Of a stretch of DNA of 64,000 nt, positions 25,201-37,800 are shown piece by piece (within the stretch, counting starts at the first letter, position 1; each line of letters opens with the position of its first letter). Source of the DNA: Berberis thunbergii (taxonomy: Eukaryota; Streptophyta; Magnoliopsida; Ranunculales; Berberidaceae); contig QNQO01000502.1 in assembly GCA_003290165.1 (NCBI GenBank), positions 1-64,000 of the forward strand, in the 5' to 3' direction. Both the position numbers and the translations under genes were made by a program. The notes beneath the pieces are model-generated. The model had not been told where the DNA came from and made no database searches. It was given only the letters and a program-made list of their open reading frames with translations.

Positions 25201-25354
25201 GAATTTGCTCAGAATTTGAACCAGGTTCTTGGGGATCAGGAGACCCAGCATCTGAAGAAGCTAATGATAGGGACGTCCGTAGGGTAGGTCGTGGTTGCTG
25301 GCGTGGAGGCAGCATTTTTGGAGTGTGGTGGTTAGCTTCAGGAGATGTTTCCAT
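22252..25354 (-). CDS. OBE1: OBERON1/2-type PHD-finger protein
   Basis: Nuclear PHD-finger protein. Arabidopsis OBE1 and OBE2 act redundantly in root and shoot meristem establishment and maintenance. Two coding exons, 25354-24229 and 22817-22252, joined in phase 1, give 563 residues (Arabidopsis OBE1 about 566). Seen in order: a Ser/Pro-rich N-terminus with MLPPRQQ near residue 14, SLRDIARERVE (102-112), an alpha-helical region, a Cys-rich block 209-298 containing the PHD finger (CNHCMCVICNKFDF, CDLCSHWTHTDC), then LLGWVKDVFQHCAPGWDRE, and a long coiled coil from about 400 to 540 rich in Glu, Lys and Arg. The start is the ATG at 25354, because METSPEANHHTPKMLPPRQQ aligns with the known N-terminus. 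An upstream GTG-initiated extension is not needed. The gene reads intact. OBE1 and OBE2 cannot be told apart by eye, so the symbol stands for the pair. Confidence 0.93.
22818..24228 (-). other. OBE intron 1 (1.4 kb), no gene inside
   Basis: Bounded by AAG/GTTTGT at the donor and TGTCACAG/AG at the acceptor. I see no transposon or nested gene. Confidence 0.8.
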
Positions 25355-26560
25355 CGAAGATATCACTCACCAACACCCATAACTGCAACAGAACAAGTTC
25401 ACGTCAAACTTAGTACTTCAGTTAAGGAAAATCAAATAACCTCTCTCGATATTAAGCAAATCTAAAAATGATTCAACCAAAACAAATAACAACCCACGCT
25501 CACCCCAAATGTTGTCTAAAAAATATCCAATCCAAAACCTAATTATTATAATCTTACAAACCATACTAACAAAAACAAATTATACAAAGAGTACATGTAT
25601 AATGACTGCTAGTCTAGAAAGATGTTTCCTTGCCACAAAATGACACTTCTAAGAATGTTTTCAGAATAAAACATGAAATCCAAATACAAACAAACTTGTT
25701 TATGTCTTCTCTTCTTTAGGCCCCTTTTCTTCACTACCATCTAAATCAAACTTTCCCTGAGTACTCAACTTGAAATAGTCAAATCACGGGGAAACAGTTT
25801 ACTAGAACATAAACATCTATAATTCTCAATAGCCGAAACACCTAGATAGATACCAAAAACTAACACCATTAACAAGTTCAGTTGTTCATGCCAGTAATAA
25901 CAATACATAAGATAAATTTTACCGGCATACTTCACATAAAAATCAAGTTTGAACACACCCATCAAGCAAATTTCGTCAAATAACTTGATTACTGACTAAT
26001 AACATAAACACCTGGAATTTTCTAAAATTCCTACATACCCAATCCTAAAAATCAAGTTTTGAACACACCCACCAAACAAAATCCATCAAATAACTTGAAA
26101 TCACAATACCCAGAACCCGATTCACAACCAAATCATTAATTTCCACCTCCAAGGTCACATTTTTACAACTACACAAACTCCATCTCAACATTTCAAACAA
26201 CCCCACTATAGAAAGAAAAAAAACACAGAAACCCATTAAAATCAAATAACAAAATCCCTAATTCGAAGCTTAAAAAACACAAAATTACTCACCCGAGGAG
26301 AGAAGCCGCGGTGGGATTCGACTGAAACAGAAATATGGGATGAAACTGGACCCGAATTGAAGGGAAAGTTAGGGTTTTTCTCAATGAGGTCAATTAGAGA
26401 GAGAAGAGGAGATGAAATTCGCAGAAACCTACTTTGGTAGACCAAACAGTGAAGAGGTTCAATGAGAGGTTCGACCAAGAGTTTTATATTGCAAGACGAG
26501 AGGGATGACTGGTGAGTGTCGGTTTTGAACCGGATTGACCGGTCATCCACCGCCGGCCTA
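25355..26560 (-). promoter_or_regulatory. OBE 5' leader with intron (25383-26292) and a five-codon uORF
   Basis: A canonical leader intron is visible on the minus strand: donor CTCGG/GTGAGT at 26293/26292 and acceptor TTGCAG/TT at 25383/25382. The short leader exon just before the main start holds ATG GGT GTT GGT GAG TGA (25380-25363), a complete upstream ORF ending eight bases before the main ATG. Upstream leader sequence runs to about 26450. The transcription start is not determined. Confidence 0.65.
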
Positions 26561-27728
26561 CCTTTAACGTATACTTTGAGAGCCGCGTGATGACCTGGAG
26601 GAGGACTTTTTGACTTTGGTTGGGACTTGAAGAAAATCTTGGGTTGGTGAGATTGTTAGTCCAATCATTCATGTACATTTGGCATTAGATCATAGGCAAA
26701 ATGATGATCGTATATCTGGCAAAACAACAAGTCGAATAATAACAAGGTATATCCTAGAACATATATTTATGGGTATCTCCTACGGCACGAGAAAAGTAAG
26801 AACCTTCATCGGTTATTTCACTTGTTTATATATTGCTTTTAGATATAGATTTTGGACTCTATCAAGAACATTTTTTAGCTTCATGTCTTCTACGCATCGG
26901 CATTTTGCTAAGCCATTGAATTTGTGCATCGTCATCAATTTTTTTTTTAAAGTTTGCAAATAATTATACCAAATATCAAGACATTGTGATATTTGCTAGG
27001 TTGAGTACAAGCCAAATGTTAGGCAATTGTGGTAAACTTTAAACACTAAGCGAAAACATCGTGAAAATACTAGTGTATGATTTTATCCAACTAGGGTATA
27101 CATTTGTCGGGGGGGGGGGGGGGGGGGGGGGTTAGGTCATAGTTCTATTGTGTTGGACTATACTCAAAACTTTAATCTCGCCATGCATCACAACAATCTA
27201 CAAAGATTCGAGTATACTCTTACACAAATGGGTTTGCGCATTCAACATCATTTTACTTGAAAGTCATATATTTATCATTTAGGTTTTCCATTTCGTTTGC
27301 ATTCGAGCATTTTTAGTACTATTGTTGATTTGTACACATACGCATTATGTTCGTTCTACACTGAAATTGAGTAATATGTGACTTTTTTTCAGGCTAATTA
27401 AGCTCTAAGTCCCAAGGTATATTCAGATTAGTTGGCTTATTGATGTTTGACTAATATTCAAATTAGGTCTTTACAAGGAAACCACATTTGCCTCTTTTAA
27501 ATTTGAAAAAACGTCCATATCCATATTTGAATGTGTTATTGGTCAAGAGTTCATTATTTTATGTTCTACATAAATTAACAGCACGTAAGATGAGGGCATT
27601 GGACTCTAATAGTTTATACAATAATAATTTTGGGAGCTCTTTGCTAAGAAACTTTCTAAAAATGGACGATTATCCAAATGATAATACAAATAGCCAGTGG
27701 CGAGAATCACAATGTCGAAGATGAGCAG
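26561..27728. other. intergenic, with a run of 23 G at 27109-27131
   Basis: No gene recognised. The notable item is an uninterrupted G23 run, a potential quadruplex and a known sequencing trouble spot. Confidence 0.6.
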
Positions 27729-28169
27729 TTCTACGGTGCCTGGTCCATGCCTGAATGGTATCAGGCATGTGTAAATTGATGACGTGGCAACCCAACCCAT
27801 GTGCTAGACTTTCAAACTTTAATAAAAAAAAAACAAATCGAAAGAGTTGGAGCTCAAAAACACAAAATCAGTAAGGCTCGAAACGAATGATGAAAGGTTC
27901 ATCCTCCACCGCCCACCTCCCGTCACCATTTGTCTCCTCCAAACGGGTAAGTCCTTTCCTCCACACAAACGTTAGTCTCCTCCCACTTCCTGTCACCGTT
28001 TTTTTTTCCTCCAAACGCATAAAGGTTCCTCCTCCACTTTCAATCGCCGTTCGTCCTCCAGCCACAGTCACCTCACCAGTGTCGTTGTCGTTCACCAACA
28101 ACCCTTTCATCGCCTCACCAATTTACACGTGCCCGGTACCATCCAGGCATGGACCAGGCAGCGTAGAAT
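27729..28169. mobile_element. MITE-like element with about 45-bp terminal inverted repeats
   Basis: The left end TTCTACGGTGCCTGGTCCAT and the complement of the right end TTCTACGCTGCCTGGTCCAT match almost perfectly and continue (GCCTGAATGGTATCAGGCAT against GCCTGGATGGTACCGGGCAC), then GTGTAAATTG on both sides. The 441-bp body is pyrimidine-rich with short internal repeats (CTCCTCCA...GTCACC). No transposase and no unambiguous target duplication, so the superfamily is open. Confidence 0.75.
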
Positions 28170-28862
28170 TTTTGGCCAAAGATATTGATTTCTTTTTCTC
28201 TTTGACATGGAACAATACTTCAAGGAACTCGCAATAGGTAGGATGTTGGTGATGCCGATATCAAATTCAAACTAAGATGGATACCATGAATTTGATACGT
28301 GAACTGAAGAATCAATTTCATCACGGGAATGTCGATTTCCTTGTTCAAGACTAAATTTTTTTCCTTTTACTAAAAACAAAAATCCGTAATTTGAATATGG
28401 AAAATATTTTTATTGAGGCTGCAGAAACTGGTTGCGTAACCAGGATGATGTGGCACATTAGATAATTCTTTTTACAACTTCGAGATACACATAAACACTT
28501 TAGAATTTTCATCATTCATTCAAGATCACGCAAAAGCACCATGGTTACAAATCTTGATTGCAAAAACATGATTTCTTAGCATTTTTGAATTTTATTATAT
28601 CAAGCCTAATAAATCAGTCATTTTTGGCATCACACCCACCCCTACTTGCATCAGCAAAAGGTCCCGGAATAAAATCCAATCCAGACATTGGCACACAAGT
28701 TGGCTTTGTCGGAGTGGAGAGGGTGACCTCCAAAAGAACCTCTCTTTTTCTATCTCATCTCCCCTTCACCAATCTCTCCATCATTCTCTCCCTTTCTTCA
28801 ATCGAATATCCTTTTCTCACTGAATCCTAAAACCCCCTTTTGTCATCTCTTCAAACCCCCAA
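28170..28862 (+). promoter_or_regulatory. upstream region and leader of the DUF21 gene
   Basis: The last 130 bases are pyrimidine-rich (CTCTCC, TCTCTC), typical of a plant 5' leader. No other gene seen. Confidence 0.4.
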
Positions 28863-31800
28863 ATGGATCTCTCAATCGAAGCTTCAGTTCTCACCAAATA
28901 CCCATTCATTTCCAGGCAAAAACCCCCACTTTTTTTAACCAATCGACAATCCAAGCCACCATCCGTGACCCCTCTTAGGTTCCTCCATTGCCACACTCGA
29001 ATTTCAGTGAAACACTTGACCCCTCGAGTCTGCAGAACCCACAGCAAGTCGAGGGAGTGGGAAAGTGAAGTTTTTGATCAAAGGGGTGTGGTGAAGGAGG
29101 AAGGTGCGGTGGTAGAAGGAACGAATGGGGATCGAAAGATTGAAATTTAGTGAGTTTGGTGAAGAGAGGGTTGGTGTTGGTGGCAATGGTGGCTGGGGTT
29201 TTTGTGCTTCAATGTGGAAGGGTGCTTGCAATGGAAGGGTTGGTTAGTAAGGGCAATGGGCTTTTGGGGCCGATTCGGGTTGCGATGACGAATGCGTGGC
29301 CGAAGATTTATCAGGTTTTGTGTGTTTTTAAGGAGCAAGGGTTGATTTTGGCTGCGCTTTTGAGTCTGTCTGCATTTTTTTCCATGGCAGAGACTTCAAT
29401 TACCACACTGTGGCCTTGGAAGGTATGTGTGTTGGGTTTCTATTGAAGAAGCTTTTTGATGCCAATGTTATGCTGTTTTTACCATGAGACACAAAAGCAT
29501 ACCCAAGGGACTGTTAGTTTCATGCATTTTGAATATGGGTAATCTAAGATTATGTACGGTCCTACATTGTTTGAATACATTTAGTATCTGATATGTCATA
29601 TGATTCATCGATGAAGTTAATATCAGAATAATGTGCAGTTGATCCTTGTTCTCAAGCAAATTATCACTTAGTTAATGGATGTAGAATTATTTTCTGTGAC
29701 CCGTGTAAGATAGATATGATGAAAAATATGAAAGGAGATACTAGGAATGGTCTTGTACTAGAAAAAACAAGAAAACTCGAGCATCTTGCATAGTTATTTA
29801 GAGAATGTTATTCTTCCTACCTGATCAAGAGATCGGACTTGTTTTGTCTCCTCTTTATTACTCTCGACACCACACAAACAAGAAATAATGTAACATTCCT
29901 TTTTGGTGACGGATGCCATGATTATCCAGAATTGTCAGTTTCATTTCAAGTGCATTTTCTTAGTTGAGAGAAGCGATCATTCTTCAAGCATTTTAGGAGT
30001 GCGGGTCTACTTTGGGCAAAAGAAAGTGCTCCTGTCAAATATATATATACTGAGCTACTGAAAAAGAAGGTGTTTATGAATTTGGTTTGAATTTGAAATT
30101 CTACTGCAATATATCCAAACAGGCATAATTGCTATCTGCAAGCCTTACCTTGCTAGGCCTTGTAAGATGGTCCCTTGTAAGCCTCCTTTCTCTCCTTCGT
30201 TCGGACTCAGGTGCCCCTAAATATATGTTGTATACTATGCTACCTGAGATCTCAGTAATCAATAGCATTTAGTTTAGTATAGTAGAAGTATTTTGAATAT
30301 ACCCATTATCAAATATCAATTGTAATTCAAAAAAAAGAAAAACAAATGTATTAACATAAGTGAAATTTTTTTATATTTATTTTTATTATAAAAAACGAGT
30401 AAACTTCATTAAAAATAATAATAACAATGATAATAATAATTTAATAAAACCCTGTCTTGCATCTTGGAAAAAGAGGATAGACCTCAAAGCATGGAATCAG
30501 TTGTGGAGATGATTGGAAACCGGCTTGCATTCTTGGACAAAAGAGATTCATATCAAAAGCGGCCAGTAACTCCCATCAAGAATACATTATCGAGTATCCT
30601 GGTATTTTAATTTCAACCACAACACAATTGAATTTATTAAAAATAACTAACTAAAAATAAGTATAAAAATCAAAGTGGTAAGGCACTGGCGAAGCACAGT
30701 TGCATAATGCCTAAGCTATATAACTATAGGCACGTTATGTATTTTTACTTTTATTTTATTGAAAGTTTCAGCAGAAGTATGTATCTTTATTTTTTATAGA
30801 TATAAGTAATAAAACTATATATGATCCAAAAAGCAACATAATACCGCCTATAAGTAGCAAACTAGCAAAGCTATAATTTCATAATAGCCTCCAAATATGG
30901 TATTTATCATAGAGAAAGGAGAAGGGGTGGAGAAAGAAAAAAGAAGAAATGAAGAGAAATAAAAAAATGGAGAGAGCAGATAAAAATGCATAAAAATTTT
31001 GTGCAACCAAATAAGAAGAGGCGCAAGGCCTTTGACATTTGCCTGTCGTACCTTAAACTACAAAACAATTTCTTTGCCTCACCTTCTGCCTTGAATGCAT
31101 TGACAAAGCAACAATATAAATCTCAAGCCAATTGGTTGCAGGCTTTTAATTGGGATAGATTTAGAGACATTCCTTTTTCATTTGCATGTTTAATTGGGAT
31201 TGTATAGTGTTGAATTGTCACACATGATAGTGTAAAGTTTTTGTATTGTTAGTGGCTCTGATGCACCGACTCTCTGAAAAACCTCCGAATCACGCATCAA
31301 ATACGTGTCGGATACGGATTCGCGCCTGACACGCGTCGGACACGTATTGGACACGTAGTCAATGGTCAAAATTCGTTGACTGACTTGGACACGGTCGGGT
31401 GCAAATATCCCCTCTTTTTCCTCCTCTTCGATCGTTCCTTACTTCCTCCCACAAACCCTAACAGAGAAAAGAGAGAACAGAGACAGAGAGAGTCTCGACT
31501 CGATCGATCGATCGACAGTGCTGGACAGAGGTAGAGAGATCGATTTCGACAGAGAGATCGATCGACGAGATCTATGTCGTCCTCAGCATCACCATCACCA
31601 GGTACCTTATTTGATTCTTTCTTTCGTTTGTATTTTTCCTGCGATATCTGCTCTCGACGAGATCTATGCCTTGGACTGAAAATCGCCCTTGGACTGAAAA
31701 CCACAAAGACGGAGGTAAAGAGATCGATTTCGACAGAGAGGGAGAGATCGATTTCAACAGAGAGGAGAAATCGATTTCGATAAAGAGGGAGAGATCGATC

Positions 31801-34800
31801 GACAGGATCTATGTTGTCTTCATCATCACCAGGTACCTTCTTTCATTCGTTTGTTTTTTTTTCCTGCGATTTCTGCTCTCAGTTCATCTCGATCCAGTGA
31901 GAGTTTATAGCCTATATATAAATCATTGACTTGTTTGACTTGTGGAAGCTCTCAGTGCTCTGATTCATCTTGTCAGGCTATGTTTACTACCATGGAACAT
32001 CTGTGAACTTTTTGCATTGAACATCTGTGAAACCCTTTTAACTTTTGATTGCTTCATGACCCTTTTTGTGATCTATTATTTATAAGTTGGGATGAAACAT
32101 ACTGTTTGTTGGGTAAAAAATATATTAAAAAAATAAGTTTGACCGTGTCGCCGAGTCCTATTTTTTTGAGAATTGTCGAGTCGCCGTGTCGTATCCGTGT
32201 CCGACACGACACGCATATCCGAGTCTGTGCATCATTGGTTAGTGGCTTTGCTAACCTCCTTTATGAATATATGAATACAAAATACCTTGTTTTCTTGAAT
32301 AGAGGTGAGGCATTGATTCCTCATAATATGATATATGAAAATTGCACTTTTGATCAAGCTAGGTGATCGAAAGAAGTAAAATGAAGTTGTGGATAATATG
32401 TTCTTCGGAGGATAACTGGATTTCGACCTATTTCTTCACAACATAGGGTTTAGGGTGAAAAGTGATTGTGTTCTAGAGAGTTTTGGAAGTCATAACGGCA
32501 AACGAGAAAGAAAAAACTTATAAGCACTTGAGGTGCATGTCGACTAAAAAAATTGGGGACACGTTTGTACATTATAGTTTTGTTCACTTTTTTAGTAGTA
32601 GGATTTATATTATTAGTTATATTTTTTCAGTAGTAGATTAACATTGCTACGTATGTATTTCTAACTTTCCTATGTTGTAAGATTTGTAATATTGTAAAAA
32701 AAATTGAAAGTTTTGAAAGATATGTTTAAAAAAATCTAAACATGGGGTGTTCAATAGCGTGGTCGGGTGTCAGAGTGTCCAATACGTGTTCGACATGTGA
32801 TGTTTTGTGAAAATGAAGACCTGTTGTTACATAGGTTTTCATCATGTTTAATGGTAAGAATACCCCCACATAACCCACAATAGCAAGAAAAAGCCTAAAA
32901 TTGAACCTGGCTGCTGATTCAATGTGGCATCAGAACATCATTTTGGAGAACTTGTCTCCATATGGCGGGGCTTTACAAGCACAATTGAATTATGGGCGGT
33001 TGTCAGCTAAGTTCATATTATATGTGTCAGTGTGTGTACATAAACATATAATATAAAAGGAAATGCTTAAGGAGCTGAGAGGTGTAGTTCGCCCAAAGAG
33101 TATGTTTGTGAATACACCCCTTTCCATATATATAAAATCAAGTAATGTGGTAGTGTCCTAGTGGGGAAAAAACCCTAAACTCGACTCAGGTTTTGATCTT
33201 CTCCTGCATCCACACCCTATTAGGGGAGTGCCAGGGTCCCGATATATGGGTCCAAACCGTACCCTTGACCAGGTAAAACATTGCATATCCCCAAGTGGCT
33301 CCAATTGCACTTCATGCGTTAGGGTTGTCTTGGTGCACCTTATGGCTGCTTTGCTCAACATTGAGGATGGTTGAAGATTTGGTTGGTACAGTTCTAAGAT
33401 TTGCAAGGACAAAATTTCTATTCCTTTTGAAATATATGACTAACAAAGAACTTCAAATAATAATAAATGCAATTGTTTTGTTTAACGTGATAATTCTCAG
33501 TAACACTTAGTTGTGATAAAAGTATTAAAAAGCTCCTCTTTCTGATTCCTGAATTATTGCTGAATGGAAAGTTTCTTGGAAAACCTTAGATGATGCAGAT
33601 GTGACTGTTATAGATCCTGGCTTAATTCAGTTGACTTCTGTTCCCTTAGGAAGGAACCATATAGTAGAAAGGCATTGAAATGGATATTAGGATAAGGCGT
33701 ACCCAGATGATCAAATGCGTAAACCTGAAAGGCTCTTTGAAGATGCTGTCTATCATGCATGTCACATTGTGTCATTCTGATTGTTGAATCTTGTCTTCTG
33801 ATTGTCTACTGTCATCAGAATGCTATTGACATGCAACTATTATTAATATCTGTTGTGCAATCTCAATATCTGTTGTGCAATCTCTTGAAGGAGCTTTTTG
33901 CCATTATATTTATTTTTACCTAAAGAATGCATCTATATTTCTATGTTTTGCGGTTCTGCTGTATTCCGCTCGTACTCTCATAGTTAATCCGTGTTTGCTT
34001 AGGTGCGGGAATTGGCTGAAAAAGAGCCTGAAGACGGTGTCTTCAAAATGCTTCGAAATGATGTTACTCGGTTCCTGACAACTATTCTTATTGGCACAAC
34101 GTATGGCTTTACTTATTTTTGTAGATTTCTTATTAAAATAACTACAAATTTTAATTGGCAAATGTTATAATCATTATTATGATTTTAAAAAAAAATAAAA
34201 AAAATCAGGCTTCAAGTTTACTTTATCTTTACAGTGTGGTAAATATTGGTGCAACTGCACTAGTCACAGAAGCGGCAACGACAATTTTCGGTGAAGCTGG
34301 TATTAGTGCAGCAACCGGAGTTATGACTGTATGTTCCAATTTCTTTCTATGCCCTTTTATAGAGAATAAATCTGAATATTATATCCATGCCAAAAGTAAA
34401 TAAAAACTAAACGAGGCAGACCCATGTGTGATTCACTCCAATCATTCTCATTCAATAAAATTTGAAATTTGTTGCTTGGCTGATACAACTTTTGGCAGTT
34501 GTGGCAAGGGTTTCACTCTAAAACTTAATTAGACTAAATCAAATTATTGAATGGTGTCAGGTTGCTATTTTGCTTCTCACTGAAATTACTCCAAAAAGTA
34601 TAGCTGTTCATCATGCCACCGAGGTTGCTAGGATTGTGGTAAGGTTGAAAATTGCTTCTTTTTTTAAGAAATGAAAATCCTTATTTAATGCTAGAAGATG
34701 TGTTCTTCCCTTTGTTAGTTTGCGAGTTGACAAATGTATGAGTGAGGTGGTTAGAATGTGAAATTCATTTATAAGCTCCAAGCTCCTCATGTTGTGTCTC

Positions 34801-37800
34801 TAGGTCAGGCCAGTTGCATGGCTTTCTTTGGTATTATATCCGGTGGGGAGAGTTGTTACATTTCTTTCAATGGGTATCCTGAAGCTGCTAGGACTAAAAG
34901 GAAGAAGGTATTCTTATCTTATGTTATTTGTCATTTTTTAGTGTTTACACACACGCACACACAAAAAAAAAAAAAAAAAAGCCTTTACACTTCTGTTGGA
35001 TGTTTGCTTACAATATGAGATAATATGAAGAAGTTCCTGTGGGAAACTTTTATGTGAACAAAAGTAATTAAATTTTCTTTCAATGGGTATCTTGAAGCTG
35101 CTTGGACTTTGTTACAGTGTGTGTATATAGCTGTCAATTAGGTTAATTGTAGAGATCCTAAATTGATATAGTTTCCTAGAATAACCTCAATAGTTTGTAT
35201 ATAAATACATGCTATATTCTCAATACAATATATAAAATAAAGTATTCTCATGATCTCTGTTTACATGGTATCAGAGCCACTTAGGGTTAGAAGATTAAGA
35301 TTCGAAGTTTGAAGTTAGGGCTTAATATTCGAAGTTTGAAGTTTGGTTCTCACCTTAGTTCGATCTCCCAGCCACAGATCTATCTTCTCAGGCACCGTCC
35401 GACCTTCCCAGCAATAGATCGACTCTCACAGGCGTCGATCTCTCTTCCCCTCCCATATTTCGAAATCTCCAGTCGATCGAAGCACCCTCTGCTTCCAGTC
35501 GATCCACCCATATTTCGACCCTGATCGAAATCTGATTTGAAGCTCCCAGATTTGAAGTCGAACCCATATTTCGACCCTGATCGAAATCTGACTTGAAGCT
35601 CCCAGTAGATCGAAGCTTCCATTCGATCCAGTCGATCGAAGCAGTCGATCCTTCGATCCATCCAGTCGACACCTCCCGTCGACGCATCCAGTCGACACCT
35701 CCATCGCCTCCATCGCCTCCCTCCATCGCCTACAGTCGACACCTCTTCTCCCATTGAAGCTCCCATTCGACCCTTTGAAGCTCCCATTCGATCCCATTCG
35801 ACCCTGTGAAGATTTTGGCTATTGGGGCTATTTGGGCCTGTTTGAGGCTATTTAGGCCTGTTTGGTACGGGCCTGTTTGCCTGTTTGTAAAACCCATCCC
35901 ATATTTGAAGCCTCTTTCCTAATTTCTCTTAATTTTGGTGCTTTGATGAGTCGAAAACGGAGCTATATGTCTGGGAACCAGTCTAATTACAGTGGACACA
36001 AAGGAGGCAGCTCACACGGGCTTGACCCTCGCACGCCAGATTCTGATATTATTATTTGCAACTATTGTAAGAATCTTGGTCATACCAAGTTTGACTGTAG
36101 AAAGCTGCAGTTTAAAAACCGGCAAAAACATCCAGCTCATGTTGCGATCCCTTCTGATGCTTCTGCCAAATCAGTCCTTATTTCTGCTGATGAGTATGCT
36201 CAGTTCTCCAAGTATCAGGAATCACTCAAGTCTTCCTCTACTTCTGTCACAGCGAGTGCCGATTCAGGTAAACCCGATGTTTGTCTTCTTTCATCAACCT
36301 CCCAGTGGGTCATTGATTCTGGTGCCACAGATCATATGACAGGTAATTCTAGTCTATTTTCTTCGTTTCAATCAAATGCTTATACTTCTACCGTCACTTT
36401 AGCCGATGGGTCACCATCGTGTGTTCGCGGGTCTGGCACCATCAATCCTACCCCTTCGCTATCTCTGTCCTCTGTCTTACATTTACCTAATTTATCCTTT
36501 AATTTGCTCTCTGTAAGCCAACTTACTCGTCATCTTAACTGTTGTGTCTCATTTTACCCTGATCATTGTTTAGTTCAGGATCTTATGACGAAGAAGATTA
36601 TTGGTAAAGGACATGTGTCTGGAGGAGGCCTCTACATTCTTGATACACCGACGCCGAGGTCTGTTGCTTGCTCCAGTGTCATGTCTCCTTTCGAGGCTCA
36701 TTGTAGGTTAGGTCATCCGTCTCTCCCTCTGCTCAAACAGCTTTGTCCTCAATATAATAAGGTGTCTTCATTAAATTGTGAGTCATGTCAGTTTGCAAAA
36801 CATCATCGTCTTAGTTCGAGTCCTAGAGTCAATAAACGTGTTAGTGTTCCTTTTGAATTAGTTCATTCTGATGTTTGGGGTCCTTGTCCTATTTTGTCTA
36901 AATCTGGGTTTAAGTATTTTGTTACATTTGTGGATGATTATTCTCGAGTTACTTGGTTATATTTGATGAAAAAACGATCTGAGTTGTTTTCTCTGTTTTG
37001 TGCGTTTTGTGCTGAAGTTAAAACTCAATTTAATGTTTCCATTCGAACCTTGCGAAGTGATAACGCTAAAGAATATACACAAGCTTTATTTCAGTCTTAT
37101 ATGACTCAGAATGGCATACTTCATGAAACTTCGTGTGTTGATACACCATCCCAAAATGGTGTGGCAGAACGTAAAAACAAACATCTTCTTGAAACAGCAC
37201 GAGCTCTCTTATTTCAAATGCATGTTCCTAAACCTTTTTGGGCCGATGCAGTGTCTACAGCATGTTTTCTCATTAATCGCATGCCATCCTCTGTTCTTCA
37301 TGGTGAGATACCTTACAAAATCCTTTTTCCTGATAAGTCATTGTTTCCTGTTGACCCGAAGATATTTGGTAGCACTTGTTTTGTTCGGGATGTTCGTCCA
37401 CATGTCACTAAACTAGATCCCAAGTCTTTGAAATGTGTTTTCCTCGGTTATTCTCGTCTTCAGAAAGGTTATCGGTGTTATTGTCCCCATCTTAACAAAT
37501 ATCTGGTCTCCATTGATGTTACCTTCCTGGAAGACTCACCTTATTTTCCGTCTTCGCCCATTCCCACTCGCCAGGGGGAGGATGATGATTTGTTGGTCTA
37601 TTCTATCACATCCTCAGCACCTGTCTCCGCACCAGCTCCTGTCTCGGACCCAGCTCCAGTCAAGCCTCCTATTATTCAGGTTTACTCCAGGCGTCAACCT
37701 CTTGATTCTTGTCCTGCACCTGCTCCTTCGTCATCGGATCCAGTCCCGAGCAATGATCTTCCTATTGCATTACGAAAAGGTAAACGCCAGTGTGCTTATC

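Noticed and set aside
27887..28237. 116-codon Ser/Pro-rich ORF
   Set aside because: Lies across the MITE at 27729-28169 and is low-complexity, so probably chance.
31366..31929. Charged repetitive ORFs on both strands
   Set aside because: Translations of the tandem repeat inside Mutator-like element A, with no conserved domain.
35380..35797. Overlapping minus-strand ORFs of 112-135 codons
   Set aside because: Low-complexity translations of the TCGATC-rich leader of the copia element, antisense to it; not genes.
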